The translations under genes were made by a program, and so were the position numbers. From contig NZ_LT629737.1 in assembly GCF_900104765.1 (NCBI RefSeq), forward strand, positions 496,001-560,000: a stretch of 64,000 bases of DNA, given 5' to 3'. The notes beneath the pieces were generated by a model. The model did not search any database. It worked only from the letters and a program-made list of their open reading frames with translations, and had not been told where the DNA came from. Every line of letters begins with the position of its first letter. Within the stretch, counting starts at the first letter, position 1. This document shows positions 34,630 to 44,050 of the stretch, piece after piece. This DNA comes from Gillisia sp. Hel1_33_143. GTDB lineage: Bacteria; Bacteroidota; Bacteroidia; Flavobacteriales; Flavobacteriaceae.

Positions 34630-35253
34630 TTAAGATAGAAAGATTCTAACAAAAGTTATTATGACCAAAACAAGCATAAGAGCAGCCATAAAATAGTTAG
34701 AATATTTGCTGAACATCTCTGTTTTCTCCTCTATCTTAAGAAAGGAGACCACATAAAAGTAAAGAGTAGTAAATGTTCCTAAGGATGCAGCAATTATAAA
34801 AAGTAGGATGAAGGTAATATGATAATCTACATCTCCCCCAATATTTAATCCTGCAGCCAATGCACAGAAAAAGGGAATGGGAAATACATTAAGTACGGCA
34901 ACCAAAACCCCTTTAAAAATACTGTTTGTATTAGCTTTTTTGGAATGCGTTTCCATATGGGTTCCTCTTCTAGCCTGCACGTAAAAATAAATAGTGAGTA
35001 ACAAGAAGATGACTAAACCAGCGCGTAGCAAAATATTCTTAACAAAAGGATTATCGAAAATATACTTTACCAGTAAAATTGCAATTAGAGCCTGAAATAT
35101 TACCACAAATGAAGCTCCTGCCGCTACATACAATCCATTTTTCTTTCCTTGTTCTAAACAAGTCTTAGCTACGGTCATATTAACAAGTCCGGGAGGTACT
35201 ACTCCCAGAAGTGCTGCAAAATAAGTTATCAGGAAAATTTTTGTTTCCTCCAA
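34630..35253 (-). CDS. LysE family amino-acid exporter
   Basis: This 207-residue protein has about six membrane segments and the LysE-like N-terminal pattern GVVPPGLVNMTVAKTCLEQG, with further hydrophobic blocks around 75-95, 115-135, 145-170 and 185-206. LysE/RhtB exporters remove amino acids or related compounds using the proton gradient. The substrate cannot be told. It sits between trmB (4-base gap) and the Atl gene, all in one minus-strand run. Confidence 0.83.
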   Translation of the reverse strand: MEETKIFLITYFAALLGVVPPGLVNMTVAKTCLEQGKKNGLYVAAGASFVVIFQALIAILLVKYIFDNPFVKNILLRAGLVIFLLLTIYFYVQARRGTHMETHSKKANTNSIFKGVLVAVLNVFPIPFFCALAAGLNIGGDVDYHITFILLFIIAASLGTFTTLYFYVVSFLKIEEKTEMFSKYSNYFMAALMLVLVIITFVRIFLS

Positions 35254-35257
35254 AGTG

Positions 35258-35932
35258 TTATTTTATCTTAAATTGAATATAGGTAATAGGTTTACCTTGC
35301 TCAAGATACTGCTTTTCATAGAAAGTCTGTATACCAACTACTTCCTTTGGAGAATATTCATTTTTATAGACATCATGATTAGCTTGAATAATTTCATGAC
35401 CTTCACCATGTAAAAGACCTAACGTATACCCATGCATAAATTCTGAATCGGTCTTTAAATTCACCATTCCATCAGCTTTTAAAATCAATTTATATTTCTG
35501 AAGAAATTCGGAATTGGTTAATCTATGCTTAGTACGCTTGTACTTTATTTGAGGATCTGGGAAAGTTATCCATATTTCATCAACTTCACCTTCAGCAAAT
35601 AACTTATCTATAAGTTCTATCTGGGTACGCATAAACCCTACATTCTTTAGATCTTCCTCTACTGCAGTCTTAGCACCTCGCCAAAACCTTGCTCCTTTAA
35701 TATCTATTCCAATAAAGTTCTTTTCTGGATAAGCTTGCGCTAAGGCAACGCTGTATTCCCCTTTTCCGCAACCTAATTCTAAAACTATAGGATTCTCATT
35801 CTTAAAGAAATTTTCATTCCACTTACCCTTTAAAGGATAGGTACTATCTGTAATTTCTTCTCTAGAAGGCTGAATAACATTAGAGAATTGCTCATTCTCT
35901 CTAAATCTTTTGAGTTTATTTTTACTCCCCAC
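35258..35932 (-). CDS. trmB: tRNA (guanine46-N7)-methyltransferase
   Basis: This 224-residue protein has a SAM-binding LELGCGKGEYSVALA motif and FIGIDIKGARFWRG. It also has the TrmB signature ITFPDPQIKYKRTKHRL, which includes the catalytic Asp, and a C-terminal TFYEKQYLEQGKPITYIQF. It methylates G46 in the variable loop of tRNAs. It is first in the run trmB-lysE-atl. Confidence 0.96.
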   Translation of the reverse strand: MGSKNKLKRFRENEQFSNVIQPSREEITDSTYPLKGKWNENFFKNENPIVLELGCGKGEYSVALAQAYPEKNFIGIDIKGARFWRGAKTAVEEDLKNVGFMRTQIELIDKLFAEGEVDEIWITFPDPQIKYKRTKHRLTNSEFLQKYKLILKADGMVNLKTDSEFMHGYTLGLLHGEGHEIIQANHDVYKNEYSPKEVVGIQTFYEKQYLEQGKPITYIQFKIK

Positions 35933-36047
35933 TGGTACTTAATATTTTGGTAAAATTAGCTAAAATCGAGCAGACCATCCTAAAAAACCTTTTAACGAGT
36001 ACTATTTTTGAACGCTAATGTGCACTGAGATTGCAGTAAAGTGTTTC

Positions 36048-36055
36048 TATATTTG
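36048..36055 (+). promoter_or_regulatory. Promoter -7 element directly abutting a start codon
   Basis: TATATTTG ends only three bases before the ATG at 36059. The transcript would start at or next to the start codon, giving a leaderless mRNA. Confidence 0.55.
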
Positions 36056-36058
36056 TGT

Positions 36059-37117
36059 ATGAGAAATAAGAAGATCTTAGTAGCGGTGCTTAATTGGGGA
36101 CTGGGACATGCCACCCGATGCATTCCTATAATCTGCGAACTTGAGTCTCAAAATTTTGAAGTAATCTTAGCTTCAGATGGGGACGCTTTATTATTGCTTA
36201 AAAAAGAATTTCCGCACCTAAGAACATACTCGCTACCTTCTTACAACATAAGATATTCTAAAACCAGCTTATTCTTTACGTGGAAAATATTACGCCAAAC
36301 CCCGCATATTTTAAGAACGATCAAAGAAGAAAATAAAGTAATTGAAACACTTATAGAGAAAGAAAATATAGCTGGAGTTATATCAGATAATCGATGGGGA
36401 GCATATTCCAAGAAAATTAATTCTGTAATTATTACACATCAGCTAAATGTAATTTCTGGAGCAACAACTTTTATAAGCAGTAAGATTCAGCAAAAACAAC
36501 TTGGAAATTTTGAAGAATGCTGGGTTCCAGATGTTGAAGGAGAAAATAATCTTAGTGGAAGATTAGGCCATTTAAGAACCAAAAAATTGAAGATCAATTA
36601 TTTAGGTATTATAAGTAGGTTTAAGAAACAGGAAGAATTATTATCCATAGATATTCTAATTATTCTATCCGGACCACAACCTCAGCGAGAAATTCTAGAG
36701 AACAAGCTCCTTAAAGAATTTAAATCTTTTAAAGGAAATGTAATTATGGTTAGAGGAATTGTAGAGTCTCAGCAAATAATAGAGAGAAAAGAGCATATTA
36801 CTTGCTATAACTATATGAAATCTGAAGAACTGGAAACTTTTCTAAACATTTCTAAATTAGTGATCTCCAGATCTGGTTATACAACACTTTTAGATCTAAC
36901 GAAATTACAGAAAAAAGCATTTTTTATACCAACTCCGGGTCAACCGGAACAGGAATATTTAGCTGCCAGACTTAAAAAACTTAATATTGCTAATAGCTGT
37001 AAACAGAAAGATTTTAATTTGAAGATGTTGGAAACGACTGATAATTATAGTGGGTTAGTCGGATTTAACGGGAGCTGTGATCTTGGTAGTTTCTTTACTC
37101 TTTTCCAAAGTGAATGA
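36059..37117 (+). CDS. Glycosyltransferase, MGT/GT28-like
   Basis: This 352-residue protein has a GT-B fold pattern. The N-terminal acceptor-side motif is LNWGLGHATRCIPI (residues 11-24). The C-terminal donor-binding half contains VISRSGYTTLLDLTKL, PTPGQPEQEYLA and the Gly-rich turns of the UDP-sugar site. I chose the Met at 36059 because the longer ORF starts upstream of the promoter. Its 3' end overlaps the convergent histidine kinase gene by 63 bases. Donor and acceptor are unknown. Confidence 0.85.
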   Translation: MRNKKILVAVLNWGLGHATRCIPIICELESQNFEVILASDGDALLLLKKEFPHLRTYSLPSYNIRYSKTSLFFTWKILRQTPHILRTIKEENKVIETLIEKENIAGVISDNRWGAYSKKINSVIITHQLNVISGATTFISSKIQQKQLGNFEECWVPDVEGENNLSGRLGHLRTKKLKINYLGIISRFKKQEELLSIDILIILSGPQPQREILENKLLKEFKSFKGNVIMVRGIVESQQIIERKEHITCYNYMKSEELETFLNISKLVISRSGYTTLLDLTKLQKKAFFIPTPGQPEQEYLAARLKKLNIANSCKQKDFNLKMLETTDNYSGLVGFNGSCDLGSFFTLFQSE

Positions 37118-38134
37118 AAACTCACTTCCAACACCAAAGACACTTTCAACATATATTTTTTCTAGGTGTGCTTCAATAATATGCTTAACTATAGAAAGAC
37201 CTAATCCAGAACCACCTTCTTTTCTGGACCCACTTTTATCTACTCGGTAAAATCTTTCAAACAACCGTGGAATATTACCTTTCTCAATTCCTTCGCCATT
37301 GTCTGTAACTCTTACAATCACCTTATTTTTAATAAGATTTTCCACACTAATTTCTGTAGTACCACCCTTTTTACCATATTTTATAGAGTTCACCACAAGA
37401 TTTGTAATTACTTGTTGAATGCGCTCTTTATCTGCATACACCCAGATTGGTTTATCATAAGCAATATCGAAAGTAAGAGTGATATTTCTTTTGGCTGCTT
37501 TCATTTCTAAAAGATCAAAAGAATTTTGTACAAGCTCAACTATATTGAAATTCTCGATATGAAGGTGTAGATCTCCGGTCTCTAGTTTGGTAATCATATC
37601 TAGATCTTTAACAATATAGATTAACCGCTCTACTCCTTTACTAGCACGCTCTAAGTATTTTTTGCGTATTACTTTGTCTTTATGTGCTCCATCTAAAAGT
37701 GTAAGAATATATCCTTGTACTGTAAATAGAGGTGTTTTTAATTCATGAGAAACATTCCCCATAAATTCTTTCCTATACGTCTCTCTAATTTTTAAGGTTT
37801 CTATTTCTAACTTTTTATCTTCTGCAAATTTCTCTACCTCTTTGGTAAGAGTAGCCATATCTGTAGTTATCTGATTTGGTCTTAAAGTTGAAGCCTCCAA
37901 GAGGGTTACATTATCATAGATCTTCTTTACCCTTTTATATATAAAATTTTCAACTCTATACTGAATGATGAAAAACGAAAATAGATAACATGCTGCCGCG
38001 AAGAATAATACTGGCACTACTTCAAAAGTATGCATGATATATAAGAAGACGCTCATTAAGAGCATCAGAAAAATTGTAATGTATAGCGATGTTTTTATCG
38101 CAAACTTATATGATCTTTTAAAGTTTTTAGACAT
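37055..38134 (-). CDS. phoR: PhoR-like membrane sensor histidine kinase
   Basis: This 359-residue protein has two adjacent membrane segments (about 13-33 and 39-58) with almost no periplasmic loop, a HAMP-like linker, and a HisKA domain with phospho-accepting H130 in NVSHELKTPL. The HATPase domain has N box VVNSIKYGKKG, VTDNGEGI, and GGSGLGLSIVKHI. It overlaps the response-regulator stop by one base (TAATG). The very short sensor loop fits PhoR-type kinases that sense through other membrane proteins rather than by binding a ligand. Phosphate sensing is inferred, as no pst or phoU gene is visible in the window. Confidence 0.85.
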   Translation of the reverse strand: MSKNFKRSYKFAIKTSLYITIFLMLLMSVFLYIMHTFEVVPVLFFAAACYLFSFFIIQYRVENFIYKRVKKIYDNVTLLEASTLRPNQITTDMATLTKEVEKFAEDKKLEIETLKIRETYRKEFMGNVSHELKTPLFTVQGYILTLLDGAHKDKVIRKKYLERASKGVERLIYIVKDLDMITKLETGDLHLHIENFNIVELVQNSFDLLEMKAAKRNITLTFDIAYDKPIWVYADKERIQQVITNLVVNSIKYGKKGGTTEISVENLIKNKVIVRVTDNGEGIEKGNIPRLFERFYRVDKSGSRKEGGSGLGLSIVKHIIEAHLEKIYVESVFGVGSEFSFTLEKSKETTKITAPVKSD

Positions 38135-38817
38135 TAAATTACAAACTTATACCCTACTCCCTTTACAGTCTTAAAACTCTCGTCTCCAATTTTCTCTCTC
38201 AATTTTCTAATGTGAACATCTATAGTTCTTCCACCTACAACTACTTCATTTCCCCAAACCTTATCCAGAATTTCTTCCCTCTTAAATACCTTCCCTGGTT
38301 TGGAAGCTAATAAAGATAGTAGTTCAAACTCTTTTCTTGGTAAGATAAGCTCCTCATCATCTTTCATGATCTTATACTCATCTCTATTAATTACAAGATT
38401 CCCTATTTTTACGATATTGGTTGTAGACTCTGTCTCCTTAAATCTTCTAAGAAGCGCCTTTACTTTACTCACCAAAACTTTTGGTTTGATAGGCTTGGTA
38501 ATATAATCGTCTGCACCGGCATCAAAACCTGCCATTTGTGAATAGTCTTCTCCTCGAGCGGTAAGAAAGGTAATAATTGTTTCACCAAGATCTGGAATCT
38601 TTCTAATTTGTTCACAAGCTTCTATACCATCCATCTCTGGCATCATTACATCTAAGATAATTAGATGAGGCTTTTTCTTTTTAGCAAGCTTTACGGCCTG
38701 AGCTCCATTTTCAGCAGTTATAACCGTATACCCTTCAGAAGAAAGATTGTATCCAACAATTTCCAATATATCCGGTTCGTCATCAACCAACAGAATAGTA
38801 ATATCTTTTTTCTTCAT
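38134..38817 (-). CDS. phoB: PhoB-like response regulator (OmpR family)
   Basis: This 227-residue protein has an N-terminal receiver with acidic pocket DDE (12-14), phospho-acceptor D56 in LIILDVMMP and K near ITKPIKPK. The C-terminal winged helix ends in VWGNEVVVGGRTIDVHIRKLREKIG, then KTVKGVGYKF. The closest look is PhoB/PhoP type. It is translationally coupled to the kinase and divergent from the TonB receptor gene. Direct repeats with 11-bp pitch lie 78 bases upstream of its start and may be autoregulatory. Confidence 0.9.
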   Translation of the reverse strand: MKKKDITILLVDDEPDILEIVGYNLSSEGYTVITAENGAQAVKLAKKKKPHLIILDVMMPEMDGIEACEQIRKIPDLGETIITFLTARGEDYSQMAGFDAGADDYITKPIKPKVLVSKVKALLRRFKETESTTNIVKIGNLVINRDEYKIMKDDEELILPRKEFELLSLLASKPGKVFKREEILDKVWGNEVVVGGRTIDVHIRKLREKIGDESFKTVKGVGYKFVI

Positions 38818-39124
38818 AAAGGCATTTTAATAAGAGTTCCATACAAAAGTAAACATATTATTGATTTAGCGTATCCTCCCCACGGTTTCATCTGGTAACA
38901 ATCACTTAACAATCAAATAAGTGAAATTTTGAGCTAAGCCACTGTATAATTAACACTTGTACAAAATCACCTTTTTCATCCTCGTTCAAAATTCTCAAAA
39001 TGTGAGTTTTTATAAACTTTAAGATAACATTCCAACACCTTGCATTAACCCAATCTTAAACTTAAGGTAAGTTTCGGGTGGGATTAAGCACGTTAATTTG
39101 CAGCATAGAAACAAAAAGAATTAA
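38818..39124. promoter_or_regulatory. Divergent control region between phoB-like and TonB receptor genes, with Pho-box-like repeats
   Basis: The 307-base gap holds on the minus strand a phoB -7 element TACTTTTG (38844-38851). A perfect 9-bp direct repeat TAACAATCA occurs at 38896-38904 and 38907-38915 (11-base pitch). Toward the TonB gene, TTAAC, TTAAA and GTAAG occur at 39045, 39056 and 39067, again at 11-base pitch, upstream of a near -7 element TTAATTTG (39093-39100). PhoB boxes are 11-bp direct repeats, so these are candidate PhoB-type sites. Confidence 0.5.
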
Positions 39125-41902
39125 ATGAAGAATTTTTTATTAGTTATCGCCCTTTTTTTAATAGGAATCGTGCAAGCTCAAGAACCAGCTACTACAGGTT
39201 CTATTGCAGGAAAACTTTCTGATAAGGAAATGAGTGGAGAACCGCTTCCTTTTGCTAATGTTATAATAAAAGGTACTTCTACAGGTACCACTTCAGATTT
39301 TGACGGATTATATACGTTGCAAAATTTAGCACCCGGAACTTATACTGTAAGTTTCAGCTTTATTGGATATGAAACGCTAGACGTACCTAATGTTATTGTG
39401 GTTGCAGGAAAAGTGACAGAAGTAAACACAGAGTTAGGAGCCAGCGCAGCTTCTTTAGATGAAGTGGTAATTAAAACAGTTTCTAGAAGAGATTCTGAAG
39501 TTGCTTTATTACTAGAACAAAAAGGTGCTGTAGAAATTAAAGAAAGTATTGGAGCTCAGGAATTAGCGAAAATGGGAGTTTCTGATGCCGCAGCTGCTAC
39601 TACAAAGATCTCTGGTGTAACTTCTAGTGAAGCTTCAGGAGATATATTTGTTCGCGGACTTGGAGATCGTTATCTATATACTACTATGAATGGGTTACCT
39701 ATACCTTCAGACGATGTAGAAAATAAGAATATAGACCTAGGTCTATTTCCAACCAAGGTGATTCAAAATGTTAGTATTAGCAAAACATACGCTGCTTCCA
39801 GCTCTGCAGATCAAGCTTCTGGAAATATAGATATCACTTCTAGAGAATTAAGATGGACTCAAGAATTAACTCTTGGAATAGATGGAGGAATTAACACCAA
39901 TGCAGTTAAAAGCGGTGTTGGTAACAACTTTAAAGTTTCTCCAAATTCAGATGATATAACATTAGGCTTCTACTCTAAAAAACTTTCTCCTAGAGAGTCT
40001 ATCATAAACCAAAGCTGGAGTCCGGAAACAGCAAACCTTCCAGTAAATACAGGATATTCTATTAGTGGTGGGAAAAAAATAGGAGATAAATTATCTGTTT
40101 TCCTTTCTGGATCTCAAAGCACTAATTTTGAACATAGAGAAGGCGTGTTTAGAGAGTTTAGAGCAAACTTTATAAACGATTCTATCTTAGATGCAGAAAT
40201 TTTTTCAAAATCTGTAAATACTACCGGTTTGGCAACGCTTACTTATAGAGTAAATGATGCTAATAAAGTGACAGCCACCAGCCTTTTTATAAATAAACTT
40301 TCGGATGAAGTTTATGAAGGAGGTAGAAATGGAGAAGGAGTAATATTTGAAGAAACTGCACCAAGCGAAGGTCTTGCTCAATTTATTAGAGATCAAAATA
40401 TCAAACAAACACGTCTTTGGATCAATCAATTAATAGGAGATCATAATCTTACTGAAAATAATGAACTTAACTGGGCCATTGGATATAACAGAGTAGATGC
40501 AGATGAGCCAAACAGAATTAGAAACGAGGTAAACTTTAATGATGATTTTGTTCAACTAGGTAGAAATGGTGGTTTTCAACAAAGAAAATCCGGACAGGCT
40601 ATTAATGATGAAGAATATAATGGTTTACTTTCTGATAAAATGACCTTGATCAATGAAGAAACTCAAAAGTTAAGTCTAACTCTTGGAGGAAATTACAGGA
40701 ACAAGCAAAGAGATTTTGTTTCTCAATTTTTAGGAGTAGAGGAGCGTATTACCAATTTGCTTAATCCAAGTTCTATAGACAATATCTCAGAGATATTTAC
40801 TCCAACAAATTTCAATAATGGTTCTTTAATCATTAACAGATTGCAACCAGATCGCTACGCCGCTACTTTGGAATCTGCAGCTGGATTTGTAAGTGCTAAT
40901 TATGAGATCAATAAATTTAATATTAACCTAGGCGTACGTTACCAAAATGACAATCTATATACGGTTTATAACGTTGGTAACATCCCAGGACGTGTAGGTA
41001 GATCTGAAATTGCAAAAGATAATTTCTATCCTAGTTTAAACGTACGTTATGCCTTAAATGATAAGACCAACCTTAGATTGGCAACAAGTAAGACTTTAAC
41101 GTTACCTGAATTTAAAGAGTTTGCTCCTTTTGAATATGTTTCTCAAACAGGACAGGTAATTAGAGGGAACCCAGATCTACAAGCTTCTACCAACTATAAT
41201 TTAGATATTAAATACGAATTTTTTCCAACTGCAAAAGAACTTATTTCATTAACCGGTTTCTATAAAAGAATAGAAGATCCAATTAATAAAGTTCAAGATA
41301 GAGGTTCTGCAGGGATCTTCTCCTTCTTTAACTCTGGAGATAAAGCAGAGATCTACGGATTGGAACTAGAAACTAGAATGGGCTTAATACAGTCTGATGT
41401 AGATCTAGACCTAACATTTAATGCCTCAAAAATGTGGCATACTCAAGATCTTAAAGAAACCGTAGATGCAAATGGGAACTTTATTAGAACCTTTAGATAT
41501 AAAGGTCTAACTGAAACAGGCTTGCAAGGAGCTTCAGATTGGATCTTAAACTCTTCTCTAAACTTCTCAGATAATAAAGAAGATGAGTTCAATGCAAGCA
41601 TAACAGCTAACTATGCTTCAGATAAAATATACGCATTGGGAGCACCAGAAATTCAAACACAAAGTGCAACTTTTTATAATGATGCGATCATAGAAAAAGG
41701 ATTTGTAAGCTTAGATGCAAACATTTCTAAAGACCTAGGAGAACATTTCAATATTTCTTTAAGCGGAAAGAACTTGTTGAATCCTAACATTGAAAGGACC
41801 CAAAAAGTAAGACCTAGTACTACAGGAGTAGAGACCACTCAAACTGTGAGATCTTACACAACAGGATCCGTATTAAAATTAGGAGTTAAATATAACTTCT
41901 AG
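39125..41902 (+). CDS. TonB-dependent outer-membrane receptor
   Basis: This 925-residue protein has a signal peptide to about residue 18 (VQAQ) and a carboxypeptidase-regulatory-like domain (about 25-108, NVIIKGTSTGTTSDFDG). The plug (about 120-235, DIFVRGLGDRYLYTTMNGLPIPS) and a barrel ending in KLGVKYNF follow. It lacks the SusC signature and has no SusD neighbour, so it is not a typical glycan importer. A beta-helix lipoprotein follows after 60 bases and may be its surface partner. Divergence from the PhoBR-like pair suggests regulation by it. Confidence 0.93.
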   Translation: MKNFLLVIALFLIGIVQAQEPATTGSIAGKLSDKEMSGEPLPFANVIIKGTSTGTTSDFDGLYTLQNLAPGTYTVSFSFIGYETLDVPNVIVVAGKVTEVNTELGASAASLDEVVIKTVSRRDSEVALLLEQKGAVEIKESIGAQELAKMGVSDAAAATTKISGVTSSEASGDIFVRGLGDRYLYTTMNGLPIPSDDVENKNIDLGLFPTKVIQNVSISKTYAASSSADQASGNIDITSRELRWTQELTLGIDGGINTNAVKSGVGNNFKVSPNSDDITLGFYSKKLSPRESIINQSWSPETANLPVNTGYSISGGKKIGDKLSVFLSGSQSTNFEHREGVFREFRANFINDSILDAEIFSKSVNTTGLATLTYRVNDANKVTATSLFINKLSDEVYEGGRNGEGVIFEETAPSEGLAQFIRDQNIKQTRLWINQLIGDHNLTENNELNWAIGYNRVDADEPNRIRNEVNFNDDFVQLGRNGGFQQRKSGQAINDEEYNGLLSDKMTLINEETQKLSLTLGGNYRNKQRDFVSQFLGVEERITNLLNPSSIDNISEIFTPTNFNNGSLIINRLQPDRYAATLESAAGFVSANYEINKFNINLGVRYQNDNLYTVYNVGNIPGRVGRSEIAKDNFYPSLNVRYALNDKTNLRLATSKTLTLPEFKEFAPFEYVSQTGQVIRGNPDLQASTNYNLDIKYEFFPTAKELISLTGFYKRIEDPINKVQDRGSAGIFSFFNSGDKAEIYGLELETRMGLIQSDVDLDLTFNASKMWHTQDLKETVDANGNFIRTFRYKGLTETGLQGASDWILNSSLNFSDNKEDEFNASITANYASDKIYALGAPEIQTQSATFYNDAIIEKGFVSLDANISKDLGEHFNISLSGKNLLNPNIERTQKVRPSTTGVETTQTVRSYTTGSVLKLGVKYNF

Positions 41903-41962
41903 CACATTTAACCACATGTCTATTATTAACCACTAAATATTTTACTAACTAAATTAAAAACC

Positions 41963-43915
41963 ATGAAAAAAACATTAAGAACTTTTTCAGTACTTTTCGC
42001 TTTGGCTTGCGGGCTTACATTCTCGAGTTGTAGCACAGATGATAGCAATATCATCGACCCAGATGGAGGTGTAAATCCAGGACCGGTAAACAATGAATTA
42101 AAAGGGAACATTGAGTCTGATCTAACTTTAGACCCTTCTGTTTCTTACAAATTAACAGGACAATTAAATGTACTATCTGGAGTAACACTTACTATTCCTG
42201 CAGGAACTAAGATCACTGCGAACGCTGGTACAGAAGTTTATATAGCTATTCAAAAAGGGGCAGAAATTGCCGTAAATGGAACTCGTAATAATCCGGTAAT
42301 CATGACTTCCGTAAATGCGCAAGCAGGAGATTGGGGTGGATTGCTACTTTTAGGAAATGCAGTTACTACAGAAGGTGTAGATGCTAAGGCTGAAGTAGGA
42401 GGTTTTATCTATGGAGGAACAGACAATACAGACAATTCTGGATCTATAGATTACCTAGTAATAGAGGGAGCTGGTGCACAAATAAATGCAGAATCTCAAT
42501 ATAATGGTCTAACATTATATGCTGTTGGTTCTGGAACTTCTATCAACAACGTTGCTTTAATTAACGGAGCAGATGATGGAGTTGAATTTTTTGGAGGAAC
42601 TGTTTCTGTTACAAATCTTTATCTTGAAAACAATGAAGATGATGCTATAGACTGGACAGAAGGTTGGAATGGAACCGTTACTAACGCCTATTCTCTTCAC
42701 ACTATTGAAGGTTTCTCAACAGTTGTTGAAGCAGATGGATTTAATAACAATCCTAAAATTGTAAACTTAACTTCTGTTTCTACCACTGGAGGAACAGCTT
42801 TACAATTTAAAAAAGAATCTGGAGCAACTATTACCGGTCTTTCTCTTACAGGATATGATACTTCTGTAGATATGAAAGATTTTGGACCTCTGAGCAACAT
42901 AAAACTTAATGGGGAGACTGCAAATCCAGAATTATCTTACACCGCAACTGCAACAGTAGATGAAAGCTCTTTTAATTGGATCAATAACAGATCTAGTGTA
43001 GATGCCACTATTTTGCAAGGTACCCTTACCGGAGATCTAACTTTAGATGCTTCTGTAGAATACCAACTTACCTCTTCCTACATAGTGCAGGATGGCGGAA
43101 AACTTACCATTCCAGCAGGAACAAAGATCACGGCTAGAGACGGAGGAACAGATGTTTATATAGCTGTGCTTAAAGGAGGAAAAATTGATATTCAGGGTAC
43201 AGAAAGTAATCCTGTAGTTATGTCTTCTATAAATGCAAAAGCCGGAGACTGGGGAGGTTTAACCATTGTTGGGAAAGCTGTAACCACAGAAGGTATAGAT
43301 GCTACTGCAGAAGTTGGTGGTTTTATTTACGGCGGAAGTGACAATGCAGATAGTTCTGGAAGTATCAAAAATCTAGTAATTATTGGAACTGGAGCTCAAA
43401 TTAATTCGGAATCTCAATATAACGGAGTTTCGTTTTATTCTGTAGGTTCTGGAACGGTTTTAGAGAACATTGCCGTAATAAATGGATCTGATGATGGAGT
43501 TGAATTTTTTGGAGGGACTGTCTCTGCAAAGAATCTTTATTTTGAAAATAATGAAGATGACGCTGTAGATTGGACTGAAGGATGGAATGGAACTGTTACC
43601 AATGTATATGTTTTACACAACATTGAAGGTTTTTCTACTGCAGTTGAAGGAGATGGAGTAAACAACAATCCTAAACTTATTAACTTTACTGCTATTTCTT
43701 CTACAGGAGGTATTGCTCTTCAATTCAAAAAAGAATCTGGAGCCACAATTAACAACCTATATTTAGAAGGTTATGACACTAATATAGATATGAAAGATTT
43801 TGGAGCATTATCTAATATAAAGATCGATGGAGTTAATGCTGTAAAAGATGCAGATTACTCTTTAGGAACTAAAGTAGACATCTCTGACTGGAACTGGATT
43901 GATGCGAGACTATAA
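41963..43915 (+). CDS. Beta-helix surface lipoprotein made of two ~296-residue repeats
   Basis: This 650-residue lipoprotein has its lipobox Cys at 23 (TFSSC) and a Gly/Pro/Asn linker. Two highly similar halves lie at about 47-342 and 352-647, each starting with a DLTLDxSVxYxLT stretch and LTIPAGTKIT. They continue through AGDWGGL, VTTEGxDAxAEVGGFIYGG, DDGVEFFGGTVS, ENNEDDAxDWTEGWNGT and QFKKESGATI. The pattern is a right-handed parallel beta-helix with acidic turn loops. Homologues are sometimes labelled 'multidrug transporter', which the sequence does not support. It is probably co-transcribed with the TonB receptor. Confidence 0.88.
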   Translation: MKKTLRTFSVLFALACGLTFSSCSTDDSNIIDPDGGVNPGPVNNELKGNIESDLTLDPSVSYKLTGQLNVLSGVTLTIPAGTKITANAGTEVYIAIQKGAEIAVNGTRNNPVIMTSVNAQAGDWGGLLLLGNAVTTEGVDAKAEVGGFIYGGTDNTDNSGSIDYLVIEGAGAQINAESQYNGLTLYAVGSGTSINNVALINGADDGVEFFGGTVSVTNLYLENNEDDAIDWTEGWNGTVTNAYSLHTIEGFSTVVEADGFNNNPKIVNLTSVSTTGGTALQFKKESGATITGLSLTGYDTSVDMKDFGPLSNIKLNGETANPELSYTATATVDESSFNWINNRSSVDATILQGTLTGDLTLDASVEYQLTSSYIVQDGGKLTIPAGTKITARDGGTDVYIAVLKGGKIDIQGTESNPVVMSSINAKAGDWGGLTIVGKAVTTEGIDATAEVGGFIYGGSDNADSSGSIKNLVIIGTGAQINSESQYNGVSFYSVGSGTVLENIAVINGSDDGVEFFGGTVSAKNLYFENNEDDAVDWTEGWNGTVTNVYVLHNIEGFSTAVEGDGVNNNPKLINFTAISSTGGIALQFKKESGATINNLYLEGYDTNIDMKDFGALSNIKIDGVNAVKDADYSLGTKVDISDWNWIDARL

Positions 43916-43940
43916 CCTTAATAATCATATTTCAATTTTT

Positions 43941-43966
43941 AAAGCGAGCTTTTTAGCTCGCTTTTT
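43941..43966 (+). terminator. Terminator of the TonB/beta-helix operon
   Basis: AAGCGAGC-tttttA-GCTCGCTT hairpin followed by T5, 26 bases after the beta-helix stop codon. It separates the operon from the T9SS gene. Confidence 0.9.
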
Positions 43967-44050
43967 CTGTTTTAAAACTTTAGCACTTTTAACTATTTTT
44001 TTTAACACAATCAACACAATAAGTTGGTATCATTTTTGGGTTAAAAATTG

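Noticed and set aside
41963-43915. 'Multidrug transporter' label sometimes used for this lipoprotein type
   Set aside because: The protein is a lipoprotein with beta-helix repeats and has no membrane helices beyond the signal peptide.
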